Shown here piece by piece: positions 42,171 through 42,427 of a DNA stretch of 42,427 nt. Every line of letters starts with the position of its first letter. Positions within the stretch are counted from its first letter, which is position 1. Source of the DNA: CAKVLS01 sp045651685. Its GTDB lineage: Bacteria; Bacillota; Clostridia; Christensenellales; UBA1242. The DNA is taken from contig JAZRSV010000015.1 in assembly GCA_045651685.1 (NCBI GenBank), positions 1 through 42,427 of the forward strand, read 5' to 3'. Both the position numbers and the translations under genes were made by a program. The notes below the pieces were generated by a model. The model did no database searches. It was not told the DNA's origin and saw only the letters and a program-made list of their open reading frames with translations.

Positions 42171-42427
42171 ATTTTAATTAACATGTTTTTTAGAAAGATT
42201 AAAAACGCTATTTTTAGAAAAAAAACAGCGTGCGCATCACAGTAAATATTGCAAAACTGCATAAAAATTAGGAAAAATTGTGTTGCATAAATAGTATTAA
42301 TGTTAATTAAAATATATGTAGTATTTATAATATTTGAAAATATCTGTATGATTTATAAAGCTATATTTAATACGAATGTTATTTTAAGTATTGTAAATGA
42401 TAAGGTATAAACTTAATTAGGCTTTTG

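Larger units (their letters stand above)
41912..42427. other. Non-coding region with parS cluster
   Basis: This 516-bp stretch to the window edge holds the parB terminator and three parS-like sites, with no convincing coding frame. After the last parS site there is an AT-rich sequence with one hairpin, ACGCT (42205-42209) and AGCGT (42227-42231), extended by T/A arms around an A-C mismatch. The rest shows nothing I can assign. Confidence 0.7.

Noticed and set aside
42200..42235. Hairpin ACGCT/AGCGT near the right edge as a terminator
   Set aside because: It has no U run directly after it and no upstream gene after the parB terminator; it is left as an unexplained hairpin.
1..42427. CRISPR array, insertion sequence, prophage or toxin-antitoxin genes
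   Set aside because: No direct-repeat arrays, transposase or integrase motifs, or phage structural proteins were seen on reading the window.
1..42427. Alternative genetic code with TGA as tryptophan, suggested by the low GC content
   Set aside because: dnaA ends in TGA at its usual C-terminus and tryptophans are encoded by TGG throughout.

Overview
The window is AT-rich, uses TAA/TAG/TGA as stops (dnaA ends in TGA, so the code is not the Mycoplasma one), and carries strong AGGAG-type ribosome binding sites and sigma-A-like promoters, many with a TGn extended -10. Gene content (rpmH-rnpA-yidD-yidC-jag-mnmE-mnmG-rsmG-parA-parB, dnaA-dnaN, gyrBA, a TrkA/TrkH pair, DUF1538 with PII-like genes) points to a low-GC Bacillota, probably an uncultured Clostridia-like bacterium. 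The lineage is an inference; no rRNA or tRNA gene is present to fix it.

The window spans the chromosomal replication origin. The dnaA-dnaN spacer (about 29.14-29.33 kb) holds two perfect and one near-perfect DnaA box. Left of dnaA nearly all genes run leftward and right of it nearly all run rightward, as expected for bidirectional replication from this point. recF, gyrB and gyrA lie on the leftward arm instead of following dnaN.

Left arm, 0.1-27.7 kb: a P-type cation ATPase; the queuosine enzyme QueH; an MFS-like transporter; a YwaF-like membrane protein; an inositol-monophosphatase-family enzyme; a GNAT acetyltransferase; the potassium uptake pair TrkA/TrkH; several small membrane and zinc-ribbon proteins; a DUF1538 transporter-like protein with two divergent PII-like proteins; a PflX-like radical SAM protein with a 2-hydroxyacid-dehydrogenase-like protein; an Eis-like GNAT; gyrase A and B; a two-gene unit of predicted mTERF-like helical-repeat proteins; a membrane acyltransferase; and recF. 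The few rightward genes here (P-type ATPase, IMPase, GNAT, GtrA-like) run against the fork.

Right arm, 27.8-42.4 kb: dnaA, dnaN, an unrecognised 316-residue helical protein, rpmH-rnpA-yidD-yidC-jag, an unrecognised protein with an altered P-loop, mnmE-mnmG, rsmG, a small 43-residue ORF on the opposite strand, and parA-parB. A 516-bp non-coding stretch at the right edge carries three parS-like sites. Together the right arm supplies replication initiation, the sliding clamp, RNase P protein, membrane insertion, wobble-uridine tRNA modification, 16S rRNA methylation and origin segregation.

The least explained parts are the mTERF-like pair (23.1-25.4 kb), the DUF1538-PII-PII operon, the dehydrogenase-like protein lacking catalytic residues, the degenerate P-loop protein, the 316-residue protein after dnaN, and a recF that appears leaderless. 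No CRISPR array, insertion sequence, prophage or obvious defence island is visible.
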